This document shows, piece after piece, positions 7,981 through 17,946 of a stretch of DNA of 64,000 nt. The DNA lies in the NCBI RefSeq assembly GCF_002008225.1, contig NZ_MRDH01000005.1:124001-188000 (forward strand), written 5' to 3'. The notes beneath the pieces are model-generated. The model saw nothing but the letters and a program-made list of their open reading frames with translations, was not told where the DNA came from and did no database searches. Each line of letters opens with the position of its first letter. Within the stretch, counting starts at the first letter, position 1. The DNA comes from Agrobacterium salinitolerans. Lineage in GTDB: Bacteria; Pseudomonadota; Alphaproteobacteria; Rhizobiales; Rhizobiaceae. The translations under genes and the position numbers were made by a program.

Positions 7981-9603
7981 ATGTCTGTTCATGAAATTTC
8001 GTCTGGAAACGTTGCACGGGCCGATGGCCTCGACCGCAATACAAAACGCACGGTCTTCGCTGCAGCACTCGGAACCGTTTTCGAGTGGTATGACTTCTTC
8101 ATTTATGGGTCACTCGCCGCATTCTTCAGTACGCTGTTCTTCCCCAAGGGCAACGAGACCGCAGCACTTCTTGCGGCACTTGCGACCTTTGGCGCCGGCT
8201 TTGTCCTTCGGCCGTTTGGTGCCGTCGTCTTTGGGCGCCTCGGTGACCTCGTCGGCCGAAAGAAGACCTTTCTCGTCACCATGCTTGTCATGGGCCTTGC
8301 AACGGCAGCCATTGGCCTCTTGCCGACCTACGAATCGATAGGCTGGGCTGCCCCTGCATTGCTGGTGGCTTTGCGTCTTCTCCAGGGATTGGCTGTGGGG
8401 GGCGAGTTCGGCGGTGCCGTTACCTATGTTGCCGAGCACGCCGATCACAATCATCGTGGTTTAACGACCAGCTGGATCCAGATCACGGCGACACTTGGCC
8501 TCTTCCTGTCGTTGCTCGTGATTGTGCTGTGCCGAAGCTCGATGTCGCCGGAGGCCTTTGCAAGCTGGGGCTGGCGCTTGCCCTTCGTCGGCTCGATCGT
8601 GCTTCTGGTTCTTTCGCTCTACATCCGACTGAAGCTGCATGAGTCGCCTGTGTTCCAGGAGATGAAGGCACAGGGTAAGGGCTCGAAGAATCCGATCGCC
8701 GAGACCCTCGGTGATAGCCGGAATCTTCGGCTGATTATGATCGCGATCTTTGGTGTCGTCGCAGGTCAGGCCGTGATCTGGTACACGGGCCATTTCTACA
8801 GCCTCTACTTCATGACGACGACGCTGAAGATGACGCATGATCAGGCCAACTTCTACCTCCTGATCGCGCTGACGCTCGGCACGCCCTTTTTCCTGTTCTT
8901 CGGCTGGCTTTCCGATCGGATTGGACGCAAATGGATTGTCGTGACAGGTTGCGCACTGTCGGCGTTCCTGATCATGCCACTCTTCCAGGCGCTGGGGACC
9001 TACGGCAACCCCACCCTTGCCGAGTTCCGCGCGAAGACGTCGGTCACGCTCGCTGGAAACGACTGCGACCACGACCAATCCTTCGTTGGGCAATTGTTCA
9101 GCCCCCAGGCGACGACCGATTGCCAGAAGGCGAAGGCGCTTCTCACGGCCCGGGCGGTTCCCTACACGGTCAAGACCGACGCGGAACCCCTGCAGGTTCA
9201 AGTAAACGGCGGCGAGGCGATGCCATATAACGAAGCTGAACTGCTCGCGGCTTTGACTGCAACTGGCTTGCCTGATCCGAAAGCACCCGTTCAACCGAAC
9301 GGACCCGCAGTGATCGGCATCCTGTTCTGCCTCGTGTTCCTGGCAACGATGGTGTACGGCCCTCTCGGAGCGCTTCTTGTCGAGCTCTTCCCTGTCCGTA
9401 TCCGCTACAGTGGTGTTTCCGTTGCCTTACAGCTCGGGAACGGGTGGATCGGGGGATTTGCTCCATTTGTCGCGACGGCGGTGGTGATCGCCACAGGCAA
9501 CATCTTCGGCGGGCTTTGGTATACCGTCGCGTTTGCCGGACTGACGGCCGTGATCGGTGCGCTTCTCCTGCCTGAAACGCGGGGCCGCGATCTGAACAGC
9601 TGA
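7981..9603 (+). CDS. MFS transporter of the metabolite:H+ symporter (MHS) type with extra loop
   Basis: A 540-residue inner-membrane transporter. The N-terminal signature TVFEWYDFFIYGSLA and the loop GRLGDLVGRKKTF mark the MHS branch (ProP, ShiA, KgtP relatives), which imports organic acids or osmolytes with protons. It is longer than the usual 430-450 residues because of an insertion of about 95 residues (roughly 345-440) between predicted helices, containing two cysteines and polar, acidic sequence. By the inside-positive pattern I guess that this loop faces the periplasm. The AGGGGAGGGG ribosome site precedes the ATG, 14 bases after the hydrolase stop. A strong hairpin at 9680-9706 ends the operon. 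Confidence 0.9.
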   Translation: MSVHEISSGNVARADGLDRNTKRTVFAAALGTVFEWYDFFIYGSLAAFFSTLFFPKGNETAALLAALATFGAGFVLRPFGAVVFGRLGDLVGRKKTFLVTMLVMGLATAAIGLLPTYESIGWAAPALLVALRLLQGLAVGGEFGGAVTYVAEHADHNHRGLTTSWIQITATLGLFLSLLVIVLCRSSMSPEAFASWGWRLPFVGSIVLLVLSLYIRLKLHESPVFQEMKAQGKGSKNPIAETLGDSRNLRLIMIAIFGVVAGQAVIWYTGHFYSLYFMTTTLKMTHDQANFYLLIALTLGTPFFLFFGWLSDRIGRKWIVVTGCALSAFLIMPLFQALGTYGNPTLAEFRAKTSVTLAGNDCDHDQSFVGQLFSPQATTDCQKAKALLTARAVPYTVKTDAEPLQVQVNGGEAMPYNEAELLAALTATGLPDPKAPVQPNGPAVIGILFCLVFLATMVYGPLGALLVELFPVRIRYSGVSVALQLGNGWIGGFAPFVATAVVIATGNIFGGLWYTVAFAGLTAVIGALLLPETRGRDLNS

Positions 9604-9679
9604 CGCGGCGAAGTGGTTCACTCAGCAGTCGACTGCCAAGTCTCCTGGTTTCCTGAGTCACCAACAGATCGACTTAGAC

Positions 9680-9706
9680 GAAGTCCGGGCAACTCGCCCG
9701 GACTTC
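9680..9706 (+). terminator. Stem-loop terminator after the transporter gene
   Basis: A perfect 11-bp stem, GAAGTCCGGGC at 9680-9690 pairing with 9696-9706, closes a 5-base loop and is followed by TCTT. It sits 77 bases after the MFS stop codon and before the acs promoter region. The U-run is short. The rest of the 9604-9946 gap shows no gene; acs has an AGGAGG site right before its ATG. Confidence 0.7.
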
Positions 9707-9946
9707 TCTTAGGGGCTCGCGGAACGCCCCGTCAAAAGAGTTTCATCAACTCACGAACAAGGCGGACCACGAGTTGAGCTCTGGCCGGTGCAACCGCGGG
9801 CCCTCGAATGCTTGAATTTCTGCGAGGACATCCTGCAGCGGTCTCATGCAGCGACCACAAAGCAAGCTGCAGGGGGCTCCTGAGAATCATCCTCCGATGA
9901 AGTGCCTGATGCTTCAGTAACATTGCCAATTTATGAGGAGGAATTC

Positions 9947-11902
9947 ATGTCAGCCAAAACCTATCCGGTGCTCAAATCGGCAAAAGTTCGTGCCCTGATC
10001 GATGATGAGAAGTACCAGAAGTGGTATCAGGAGAGCGTCGAGGATCCCGAGAAGTTCTGGGACAAGCACGGCCGGCGGATCGACTGGTTCAAGCCCTATA
10101 CCAAGGTCAAGAACACGTCCTTCAGGGGTAGGGTGCCGATCAAGTGGTTTGAGGATGGCCTGACCAACGTCTCCTACAACTGTATCGATCGCCATCTGAA
10201 GACCCACGGCGAGCGCACGGCGATTATCTGGGAAGGTGATAACCCCTATATCGACAAGAAGATCACCTACAACCAGCTTTATGAGTATGTCTGCCGTCTC
10301 GCGAACGTCCTGAAAAAGCATGGCGTCAAGAAGGGTGATCGCGTCACCATCTACATGCCGATGATCCCTGAAGCGGCTTACGCGATGCTGGCCTGTGCCC
10401 GCATCGGTGCCATCCATTCCGTCGTGTTCGGCGGTTTCTCGCCCGAAGCGCTGGCGGGGCGCATCGTCGATTGCCAGTCGACCTTCGTCATCACCTGCGA
10501 TGAGGGTGTACGCGGCGGAAAACCGATCCCGCTGAAGGAAAATACCGACAAGGCAATCGACATCGCGGCGAAGCAGTATGTCATCGTCAACAAGGTGCTG
10601 GTCGTGCGCCGTACCGGCGGCAAGACTGGCTGGGCGCCTGGCCGCGATCTCTGGTATCATCAGGAAATCGCCACGGTGAAGCCGGATTGCCCGCCGGTGA
10701 AAATGAAGGCGGAAGACCCGCTGTTCATTCTTTATACGTCCGGCTCCACGGGCAAACCGAAGGGCGTGCTGCACACGACAGGCGGCTATCTGGTCTACAC
10801 GTCGATGACGCACGAATATGTCTTCGACTACAAGGATGGTGAAGTTTACTGGTGTACGGCCGACGTCGGCTGGGTCACGGGCCATTCCTATATCGTCTAC
10901 GGACCACTGGCGAACTGCGCGACCACTTTGATGTTCGAAGGCGTGCCCAATTTCCCGGATCAGGGCCGATTCTGGGAGGTCATCGACAAGCACAAGGTCA
11001 ACATCTTCTACACCGCGCCGACGGCGCTCAGATCGCTGATGGGGGCGGGCGACCAGTTCGTGAAGCGCTCGTCGCGCTCCAGCATCCGTCTTCTTGGCAC
11101 CGTGGGCGAGCCGATCAACCCGGAAGCATGGGAGTGGTATTACCATGTGGTCGGTGAGGACAAGAGCCCGATCGTCGACACATGGTGGCAGACGGAAACC
11201 GGCGGCATTCTCATCTCGCCGCTGCCGGGTGCGACCGATCTGAAACCCGGCTCGGCGACAAGGCCGTTCTTCGGTGTGCAGCCGCAGCTTGTCGATGCCG
11301 AAGGCAATGTGCTGGAGGGGCCGGCGGACGGTAATCTCTGCATCATCGACAGCTGGCCGGGCCAGTCGCGCTCCGTCTATGGCGATCATCAGCGCTTCAT
11401 CGACACCTACTTCTCCACCTACAAGGGCAAGTACTTCACCGGCGATGGCTGCCGTCGTGATGAGGACGGTTATTACTGGATCACCGGCCGCGTCGATGAC
11501 GTGCTGAACGTTTCCGGTCATCGACTCGGCACGGCCGAGGTGGAATCGGCGCTGGTGTCGCATCATCAGGTTTCGGAAGCGGCTGTGGTCGGTTATCCGC
11601 ATCCGATCAAGGGGCAAGGCATTTACTGTTATGTCACCCTGATGGCGGGGCAGAACGGCGACTATGCGTTGCGCGAAGAGCTCGTGAAACACGTGCGCAA
11701 CGAGATCGGGCCGGTTGCGACACCCGATAAGATCCAGTTTGCGCCCGGCCTGCCGAAGACCCGTTCCGGCAAGATCATGCGACGCATCCTGCGCAAGATC
11801 GCCGAGGATGATTTCGGTGCCCTGGGAGATACCTCGACGCTCGCCGATCCGGCTGTCGTAGACGACCTGATCGCCAACCGGCCGAACAAGACGCCGCAGT
11901 AA
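9947..11902 (+). CDS. acs: Acetyl-CoA synthetase (AMP-forming)
   Basis: A 651-residue enzyme, the same length as typical bacterial Acs. It activates acetate to acetyl-AMP and then acetyl-CoA. The ATG at 9947 follows GAGGAGG closely; the longer upstream frame has no ribosome site. Recognisable motifs are [12 protein letters not shown] (phosphate-binding loop), the acyl-binding [10 protein letters not shown] region, TWWQTETGG (adenine site), [24 protein letters not shown], and [11 protein letters not shown], whose lysine is catalytic and a known acetylation site in the family. It has its own leader after a terminator but lies close to the hydrolase/MFS genes, so released acetate from that pathway may feed it. 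A 654-codon open frame on the opposite strand is a composition artefact. Confidence 0.97.
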   Translation: MSAKTYPVLKSAKVRALIDDEKYQKWYQESVEDPEKFWDKHGRRIDWFKPYTKVKNTSFRGRVPIKWFEDGLTNVSYNCIDRHLKTHGERTAIIWEGDNPYIDKKITYNQLYEYVCRLANVLKKHGVKKGDRVTIYMPMIPEAAYAMLACARIGAIHSVVFGGFSPEALAGRIVDCQSTFVITCDEGVRGGKPIPLKENTDKAIDIAAKQYVIVNKVLVVRRTGGKTGWAPGRDLWYHQEIATVKPDCPPVKMKAEDPLFILYTSGSTGKPKGVLHTTGGYLVYTSMTHEYVFDYKDGEVYWCTADVGWVTGHSYIVYGPLANCATTLMFEGVPNFPDQGRFWEVIDKHKVNIFYTAPTALRSLMGAGDQFVKRSSRSSIRLLGTVGEPINPEAWEWYYHVVGEDKSPIVDTWWQTETGGILISPLPGATDLKPGSATRPFFGVQPQLVDAEGNVLEGPADGNLCIIDSWPGQSRSVYGDHQRFIDTYFSTYKGKYFTGDGCRRDEDGYYWITGRVDDVLNVSGHRLGTAEVESALVSHHQVSEAAVVGYPHPIKGQGIYCYVTLMAGQNGDYALREELVKHVRNEIGPVATPDKIQFAPGLPKTRSGKIMRRILRKIAEDDFGALGDTSTLADPAVVDDLIANRPNKTPQ

Positions 11903-12055
11903 GCTTAACTTCACTGGTACCTATAGGGAGAGGGCCGGTCACCGTTGGCTCCTTCCATCCGACAAATGCCACGACGCAATTGCACCGCCCGTCGTTTCGC
12001 AGCCTCGCAGTTTGAGCACTGTTTTGCTCCGTTGGTGGTTGGAGTGGTCCAGCGC

Positions 12056-12082
12056 CCTCCGGCGGCACGAAGCCGCCGGAGG
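12056..12082. terminator. Hairpin between converging acs and chemoreceptor genes
   Basis: CCTCCGGCGGC at 12056-12066 pairs perfectly with 12072-12082 around the loop ACGAA. It lies between the acs stop and the convergent chemoreceptor stop at 12137, where a bidirectional terminator would be expected. There is no U-run on either side, so intrinsic termination is uncertain. Confidence 0.5.
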
Positions 12083-12136
12083 CAGTAAAGTCTCACTTAC
12101 GGTAAAAGCAGTTCATTCAACGAACGGGCTAGCGCC

Positions 12137-13951
12137 TTACGCAGCCTCATAAAGAAGAGTGTCACGATTGCTGGATTCGGATTTGAAGTTGGCAATCAAA
12201 CTGAGCAGGCCTTCGGTATCAGTTGCCAAAGCCGCCGCAATTTCAGTCGATGCCTGCGCCATGGCAGCATTTTTCTGGGTTGCCACGTCAAGTTCATTGA
12301 TCGAACTCGCCACGCTGGAGAGTGTCGTGTCCTGTTCTTTGGCGCTACGGGCAATACTTGCTACGAATTCATCGGCTTCTTCTATCTGTCTCGATATTCG
12401 CTGGAGCGCCTGACCGGCATTGCCGACAAGGCTCACACCTTCGGTGACCTGAAGCGTCGACTTGGAGATCTGATCCTTGATCTCCTTCGCGGCAGAGGCT
12501 GAACGCTGTGCCAGCTCGCGCACTTCCTGGGCAACAACTGCGAAGCCCTTACCGCTTTCCCCTGCTCGAGCGGCTTCGACGCCGGCGTTCAGTGCAAGCA
12601 GATTGGTCTGGAAAGCGATCTCATCAATGACACTGATGATATTGGAGATCTCTCTCGCTGAATGTTCGATTCCGGCCATCGCGCTGATTGCTTTCACGAC
12701 AATTGCTTCGCTCTGGGTAGCTTCCTGGCTGATGGCGCTTACCTTGGCTGCTGCGCTATGCGCTCCCTGCGCTGTTTCCCGGACGGTAACCGCCAGTTCA
12801 TCAATAGCAGCTGAAGCCTCTTCAAGGTTTGCTGCTTGAAGTTCGCTGCGGCGCGCAAGATCGGCTGACGCGCGATAAATTTCATCCTTACTCACCGAAA
12901 TGACCTGGCCTTTTTGATTAACGACAGCCAAGGCCAGTTCGAGTTTCTCCATCGCAGTATTGAAGTTCAAGCGCAGGGCAGCATACTTCTCACCTAAATC
13001 ACCGCACCTTACAGTAAGATCGCCGCGGGATAATGCTTCTAGGGCCCCACTGATTGTGGAAACGACATGCGATTGGACCGATCGTTCTGCCTCTTCGAGC
13101 TGCAATCGCTGCTCTCGTTCGGCTTCTAGGGCGAGTTTGTTCTCGGCATCGCGACGCTCCAATTCCAGCCGCCTTCTCACTCTGTCTTGAAGGGTCTTGA
13201 TCGAAGTGGCCATCATGCCGATTTCACTTGGCTGATCAGTGTAGGGAATTTGATAGGAGATGTCCTGTGCGGCTATTGCACCGAGCGCCTTACGAATCTC
13301 CGAAAATGGCACCGTGATGCTTCTCAGCAAAGCGACCGCAATAGCCACGCTGACAGCAAGCACTGAAAGGCCGATAATCGCAGCGTTCTTGTATATCTGG
13401 TAGTTCTTGCCGTCGATATCGTCCATGTAGGTACCTGTCCCCAGTACGATCTGCCATGGCGCAAAATCCCGCGCATAAGCCGTTTTCACGACTTGTTCCT
13501 CGGCAGGAAGTCCCGGCTTTGGCCAGTAATACTGCAATGATCCGCCCCCATTGCGAGCAAGCTCTATCAATGTTTTGACGACGAGGACCCCGTTTTTGTC
13601 CGTGGTGCCAATAAAGTTCGTCCCGACGTCCTTCTTGTCCGGCATCAATACGCGCACGCCATTGTAGTCGTACCCGAATATGTAGCCGGTTGGTTCAAAG
13701 CGGATTGCTTCAATTGCGTCGACAGCAGAGGACAGGGCAGCTTCATGACTTAGCATCCCCGATTTCTCGGATTCATAGAAGTGATTCATGATAGAGTAGG
13801 CGATATCCACCTGGCTCTTCAACGCCTCGATCCGCTCAACAGAAACACTTTCCATTGCATTTTTGACTAGAACCGCAGCAGTAATAGACAGCGCACATGT
13901 GAGACCACATATGAAGAGGACCAATTTGCTACGCATTGAAATATTTCCCAT
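12137..13951 (-). CDS. Methyl-accepting chemotaxis protein with periplasmic Cache sensor
   Basis: A 604-residue transmembrane chemoreceptor. The ATG at 13951 is preceded by GGAGGGAAGC; a longer frame exists but has no such site. A first membrane helix (about residues 8-28) leads to a periplasmic single-Cache domain with the hallmark [16 protein letters not shown] and [16 protein letters not shown] second helix is followed by a HAMP-like region and the signalling hairpin [39 protein letters not shown], which contacts CheA and CheW. Related Cache receptors sense carboxylates or amino acids, fitting the neighbouring organic-acid genes, but the ligand is unknown. No C-terminal CheR-binding pentapeptide is evident. 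Confidence 0.95.
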   Translation of the reverse strand: MGNISMRSKLVLFICGLTCALSITAAVLVKNAMESVSVERIEALKSQVDIAYSIMNHFYESEKSGMLSHEAALSSAVDAIEAIRFEPTGYIFGYDYNGVRVLMPDKKDVGTNFIGTTDKNGVLVVKTLIELARNGGGSLQYYWPKPGLPAEEQVVKTAYARDFAPWQIVLGTGTYMDDIDGKNYQIYKNAAIIGLSVLAVSVAIAVALLRSITVPFSEIRKALGAIAAQDISYQIPYTDQPSEIGMMATSIKTLQDRVRRRLELERRDAENKLALEAEREQRLQLEEAERSVQSHVVSTISGALEALSRGDLTVRCGDLGEKYAALRLNFNTAMEKLELALAVVNQKGQVISVSKDEIYRASADLARRSELQAANLEEASAAIDELAVTVRETAQGAHSAAAKVSAISQEATQSEAIVVKAISAMAGIEHSAREISNIISVIDEIAFQTNLLALNAGVEAARAGESGKGFAVVAQEVRELAQRSASAAKEIKDQISKSTLQVTEGVSLVGNAGQALQRISRQIEEADEFVASIARSAKEQDTTLSSVASSINELDVATQKNAAMAQASTEIAAALATDTEGLLSLIANFKSESSNRDTLLYEAA

Positions 13952-14602
13952 GCTTCCCTCCGGATAATCAAATTTTTTCAAGGCCCCAAATGCGCCCATC
14001 GGAGTTCATCCACGCGTTTGCATTAAGATTACAGTGCAGCAGACCATGCTTCGCTGAGGAGATTTGTGTCCGCAAGTATTAATAGTTTCATAGAGACGTG
14101 GCCAACTGAGTTCTTTTCGACGTTAATCGGACAATGGTCGCAAAAAGGATAGGAAGCCGGTAATCCGCAGCTATTGATGATGGTCGAACCGGTAGTCTCT
14201 AAGTGCGAAATCGCGCTTAGCCGGGTTAACTCTCTATCGAGTTTACCTCACAGAACTTGAGCACTCGCATCTGCGTAATATCCGAAAGAGCTTTAACTGC
14301 CCCTGCTTCCAAATTGCTCCATTCGACTTGGGTGCGAGTTTATTCTTGCGCGAGCCCTTGACACAATGTCTCTTGCTTGTGTCGATGCTGAGACTGAGCG
14401 TCACATAACTGCGAAAATTGACTGACAATCAATAATGTGCCGAGAAAGCGCTTTTAGATTTTGTGCTTTTAATTCGGGGATTTAAAGTTCAGATCATTAA
14501 TCTGGCCCACTGTTTGCTACTGATCCTTTACCAACATTTGTGGCTGGGTGACTGACGGATACATCCACTTTAGTGCTGGTGATGGCTTGGTGCGAGGTAA
14601 CC
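13952..14602. other. Gene-free stretch upstream of chemoreceptor and AraC genes
   Basis: About 650 bases between the divergent chemoreceptor and AraC-type genes. The sequence is more AT-rich than its neighbours and must hold both promoters. No convincing open frame, RNA gene or repeat was seen; the short open frames are on codon usage unlike the neighbouring genes. Confidence 0.5.
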
Positions 14603-15592
14603 ATGTTAGATCTATCCGAGATTGCCTTTGGACATTGGCGGTTCAATCTGGACCAATTGTCGGGCCTCGATCAAGGTCCCGCCGAACTGCCAGGTCTTGA
14701 GCATGACCGAATTGCCGGACATAAGTTTCTCATTGGCCGCACCGGGCGGGCTGGCGGTGATTTCCTTCTGGAAGCAATCAGCGCTCTCTGCACTGCGTCG
14801 GATGTTTGTTTCATCTGCCTGCCTGTTGCTGATGCGCTTGAAGTAAGCACCAGGGCGCGACCGCTTGAGATTCAAACTCAAGTTTTTTTATCAGTTAGCG
14901 CTAGCGTCACTAAGGAGCGCCTGCGAATAGCTGGCACCAACCATTTGGTGCTCGCGTTCAAGGCCGCCGCACTGGAGCAAGCCTGGAGAGGTCTCGGCAA
15001 GTCTGCAACTGGCAACTCCAGATTCAAAGGCACGGTCGACCTCCCTTTACAGAGTGGATCGCAATTCACGGTAATCGCTCGTCTGATATGGAACTCTCTC
15101 TATGGTCCGGAAAAACACCAGCTCGGCAGTGAGGCCGTAGACTGTCTTTTTCAAAGCCTCCTCTTTGCAATCTCCCGTGCAACCGCTGTTTATTTGCAAT
15201 CACGGGATTCTAGGCTTGTCTCACCAGCGATGCCGTTGCACGTGAAGCGGGCTATAGCGTACATGAGGCTCAATTTTGAAAATGCGATATCCATAACGGC
15301 CATTGCGAGCGCGGCCGGAACCAGCGTACGCGCCTTACAGATCGCCTTCAAAAGGTTTAAGGGCACGTCACCGGTCAGGTTCTTACTAATGATCCGACTT
15401 GAGGTCGCACGCACCGAACTTCTGTGCAGCACTTCATCCTCATCAGTTGCCGTCGCGGCGCGAAAAGCAGGGTTTAGTCACATGGGCCGGTTTGCTGCGG
15501 CGTACAGAAATGCGTACGGAGAATCACCATCTCAAACAAGTGCGCGAGCGGTTGCATCATCAGTCGGACCTCACAAAAGTTCCATAAGATAG
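14603..15592 (+). CDS. AraC-family transcriptional regulator
   Basis: A 329-residue regulator. I place the start at the ATG at 14603 (MLDLSEIAFGHWRF), behind GAGGT, instead of the GTG 10 codons upstream. The last 100 residues carry the two helix-turn-helix units of the AraC family (ISITAIASAAGTSVRALQIAFKRFKGTSPVRFL and SSSSVAVAARKAGFSHMGRFAAAYRNAYGESPSQT). The first 200 residues look like the AraC-type ligand/dimer region of regulators with a diffuse sensor fold, without recognised ligand residues. It precedes the quorum-sensing receptor gene by about 100 bases. Targets are unknown. Confidence 0.85.
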   Translation: MLDLSEIAFGHWRFNLDQLSGLDQGPAELPGLEHDRIAGHKFLIGRTGRAGGDFLLEAISALCTASDVCFICLPVADALEVSTRARPLEIQTQVFLSVSASVTKERLRIAGTNHLVLAFKAAALEQAWRGLGKSATGNSRFKGTVDLPLQSGSQFTVIARLIWNSLYGPEKHQLGSEAVDCLFQSLLFAISRATAVYLQSRDSRLVSPAMPLHVKRAIAYMRLNFENAISITAIASAAGTSVRALQIAFKRFKGTSPVRFLLMIRLEVARTELLCSTSSSSVAVAARKAGFSHMGRFAAAYRNAYGESPSQTSARAVASSVGPHKSSIR

Positions 15593-15696
15593 ATTATGCG
15601 ATATGTTATATCATTACGATTTAATATCCTGCATCGAGACCTACGCTCTGCCGCTCTGTCCTAGCTGTCGAAGCGAATATTTTGTCGGGGTTTCGG

Positions 15697-16449
15697 ATGG
15701 AAAGATTTCGGGTAGAAGATGAAGGCTTTCAAGTTGTCGCTCTGGAAATACAGGATGCGCCGAGTGTAGATCATGCACTTCGCATTTTTGAAGCGGCGTA
15801 TGGCATAGACTTTTCCACCTACCACCTGGCTCTGACCGTAGCTGACGTCGTCGACACTCCCTATGTCCGCACGACCTATCGCGATGCCTGGGTTGCTCGC
15901 TACCTGCTAAGGGGATACGTGAAAGTCGATCCGATCGTGCGCGAAGGGCTCGAGCGGCAATTGCCGTTTGAATGGCGCGAGGTCGAGGTCTCACAGGCGG
16001 CGCATGCATTCCTGCTCGATGCCCAAGAGCATGGTGTCGGAGCTAACGGATACTCCATTCCCATTGTCGACAAGAAGCGCCGCGCCCTCTTCTCGTTGAA
16101 CTCCAGGAAGCCTGACAGCGAGTGGAGCAAACAAGTGGAAATGTGTCGGCTGGAGTGGCTTGATCTTGCATTTCTAATTCACAGGAAAGCCGTGTTCGAG
16201 CTTCACGGCGAGCATGATCCAATCCCGCAGCTCGCTCCACGCGAGAAAGAGTGCCTTCATTGGTCCGCTCTGGGAAAAACCAACGACGAGATCGCCGAGA
16301 TCCTCGGCCTCTCAATGCATACCACCAATCGATATCTGATGTCAGCGCGCCACAAGCTCGGGGCCGCATCGACGACATCGGCAACTGCTCTCGCAATTCA
16401 GCTTCGCCTAATAAATCCATATGGCAATACGCAGGATTTTGGGAGCTAA
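15697..16449 (+). CDS. LuxR-type acyl-homoserine-lactone receptor, CinR-like
   Basis: A 250-residue quorum-sensing regulator. The autoinducer-binding half shows the conserved residues of the family in order: W and Y in [15 protein letters not shown] in KVDPIV, W in LPFEWREV and G in [12 protein letters not shown]. The C-terminal half has the LuxR helix-turn-helix ([36 protein letters not shown]). From memory the closest type is CinR/SinR of rhizobia. Start choice is uncertain: ATG 15697 is used here, and a TTG five codons upstream is possible; neither has a strong ribosome site. It is followed 63 bases later by its cognate-looking synthase gene. Confidence 0.92.
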   Translation: MERFRVEDEGFQVVALEIQDAPSVDHALRIFEAAYGIDFSTYHLALTVADVVDTPYVRTTYRDAWVARYLLRGYVKVDPIVREGLERQLPFEWREVEVSQAAHAFLLDAQEHGVGANGYSIPIVDKKRRALFSLNSRKPDSEWSKQVEMCRLEWLDLAFLIHRKAVFELHGEHDPIPQLAPREKECLHWSALGKTNDEIAEILGLSMHTTNRYLMSARHKLGAASTTSATALAIQLRLINPYGNTQDFGS

Positions 16450-16512
16450 TCCCTGAATATTTCTCACACGCATGATGTGTTGCACGGTGCCTTCATCAAT
16501 ATGGAGGCACGC

Positions 16513-17178
16513 ATGTATCTTCTTGTCCAGGCGCACGAATATCACAAATATGTCGAATTGCTCGATCAATCGTTCCGGCTAAGGAAAAGGGTGTTCGCGG
16601 ACCGACTCGGCTGGGACGTCTCGGTCTCAGGCCATACCGAGCGAGATCACTACGACGAACTTCAACCTGCTTATTTGCTGTGGTGCGATGAGGATCGTCA
16701 GCAGCTTTACGGCTCAGTTCGGCTCATGCCGACCACTGGCCCCACCTTACTCTATGACGTGTTCCGCGCAACGTTTCCTGATGCGTGTGACCTGATCGCG
16801 CCTGGCATCTGGGAAGGTACACGGATGTGCATCGACGAAGATGCCATCGATCGTGACATGCCAGAAATGCGCCTGGATAGAGCCTTTTGCCTGCTACTTC
16901 TCGCTTTGTGCGAAACAGCGCTTGCCCATGGCATCCACACGATGATCTCCAATTATGAGCCGCACATGCGCCGGGTTTATCAAAAAGCCGGCGCCGAACT
17001 CGATGAACTCGGGCGTTCAGACGGATATGGTCGTTTCCCGGTCTGCTGCGGCGCGTTCGAAGTTTCTCACCGCGTCTTAATCGCAATGCGCAGCAAGCTT
17101 CAGGTGAACGAGTCGCTTTATCGCCGACCTGCATTTCCTCACCGCCTTACTGCTTCTCCGACATTGCTGTTCGCCTGA
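16513..17178 (+). CDS. cinI: Acyl-homoserine-lactone synthase, CinI-like
   Basis: A 221-residue LuxI-family synthase making an acyl-homoserine lactone from S-adenosylmethionine and acyl-ACP. The ATG at 16513 is preceded by TGGAGGC. Invariant residues are visible: R and F in RLRKRVFADRLGWDV, the acidic pair in ERDHYDEL, R in SVRLMPTTGPTLL and E-x-x-R in WEGTRMCID. The wording RLMPTTGPTLLYDVFRATFPDA is what I remember of CinI, which in Rhizobium leguminosarum makes a long-chain 3-hydroxy signal; that product is an inference here. Quorum sensing next to conjugation genes is common on rhizobial plasmids and may time transfer. Confidence 0.92.
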   Translation: MYLLVQAHEYHKYVELLDQSFRLRKRVFADRLGWDVSVSGHTERDHYDELQPAYLLWCDEDRQQLYGSVRLMPTTGPTLLYDVFRATFPDACDLIAPGIWEGTRMCIDEDAIDRDMPEMRLDRAFCLLLLALCETALAHGIHTMISNYEPHMRRVYQKAGAELDELGRSDGYGRFPVCCGAFEVSHRVLIAMRSKLQVNESLYRRPAFPHRLTASPTLLFA

Positions 17179-17318
17179 CTTTTTCGGCGATAGTTTCTCT
17201 TGGGCAGACCCTTTCCACCCTGCTCGCATCGCCCGCATAACACACTCTCTCAGCCGCACCGGTCCTCACATCTCTTTTTGCAGAGGCAAAGCTTACTCCG
17301 GGCTTTGGTCGTCAGCGC

Positions 17319-17927
17319 ATGAAAATTGATCCTTACGACGTTCACTGCATTTTCCGGGGCATCGGATCCACCGGTCTGGTGATTTTCGAGAGAGACGACA
17401 TCCTCCTGAGACGGAAGACGCCTTCAAGAGATCTCACGCTGGGCGACGTCAACGAGGATTTCGTCAAGGCGCTAAAGCAACTAAGAGAGATAAACCTTCG
17501 GTTTGGGTTTCTGTCCGACCAACGTGGAATGGACGCCGGATCTCATGGTATTTCCGAACTCGTTGCCTTGACCAGGGCGCTCGATGACTTGTTGAGAATT
17601 CATGGGGCCATGCCCGATTTTTGGGTCGGATGGGCTTCGCCGGAGAGCAAAATTAAGCTCCACCATCGAGACTTTATGACACCGAAGCCGGAGGTAGCAG
17701 CAATCTCGCGGGCGATGCAATGGTACGGCATCGACAAAACGGAGGCCGTCTTCGTTGGGAACTCGTCGGCAGGTCTTGAGGCCGCAAACCGAAGCAATAT
17801 CTATAGAATCCGGTATTCAGGGTTGCTCCACGGGAAAGCCCCTTCCACCGCGATGGCGGAAGCTCACCGACTTTCCAATGTTATCGGACGAATCCTCGGC
17901 CTGGAACAACGCCGGACGAACTACTAA
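17319..17927 (+). CDS. HAD-superfamily-like protein with degenerate catalytic motifs
   Basis: A 202-residue protein with the layout of a HisB-N/GmhB-type HAD phosphatase, but with substitutions at three of the four motifs. Motif I reads VIFERDDILLRR, where FDRDGTL is expected, so the nucleophilic Asp is Glu. Motif II reads FLSDQRGM instead of S/T-N-Q-x-G. Motif III keeps Lys in TPKPEV. Motif IV reads VFVGNSSAGLEAANRS where GDSxxDxxAA is usual, so both metal-binding Asp residues are missing. It is therefore probably a non-catalytic binding protein or an altered enzyme. It follows the synthase gene on the same strand after 140 bases. Function unknown. Confidence 0.65.
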   Translation: MKIDPYDVHCIFRGIGSTGLVIFERDDILLRRKTPSRDLTLGDVNEDFVKALKQLREINLRFGFLSDQRGMDAGSHGISELVALTRALDDLLRIHGAMPDFWVGWASPESKIKLHHRDFMTPKPEVAAISRAMQWYGIDKTEAVFVGNSSAGLEAANRSNIYRIRYSGLLHGKAPSTAMAEAHRLSNVIGRILGLEQRRTNY

Positions 17928-17946
17928 CCGTATGTGTAACACAACA

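Noticed and set aside
9950..11914. A 654-codon open frame on the strand opposite acs
   Set aside because: It mirrors acs in the GC-rich codon context, has no ribosome site or recognisable domain, and acs itself is complete with all motifs. Third-position GC bias routinely opens such antisense frames.
14243..14428. A 61-codon open frame in the gap before the AraC gene
   Set aside because: Its codon use is unlike the neighbouring genes and there is no ribosome site; the region more likely holds promoters.
15625..15631. A second TATCCTG followed by C upstream of cinR, a possible nick site
   Set aside because: No inverted repeat ends at the right distance, no relaxosome-like repeats flank it, and it lies in the AT-rich promoter region of a regulator gene. 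The copy at 45678 has all the expected context.
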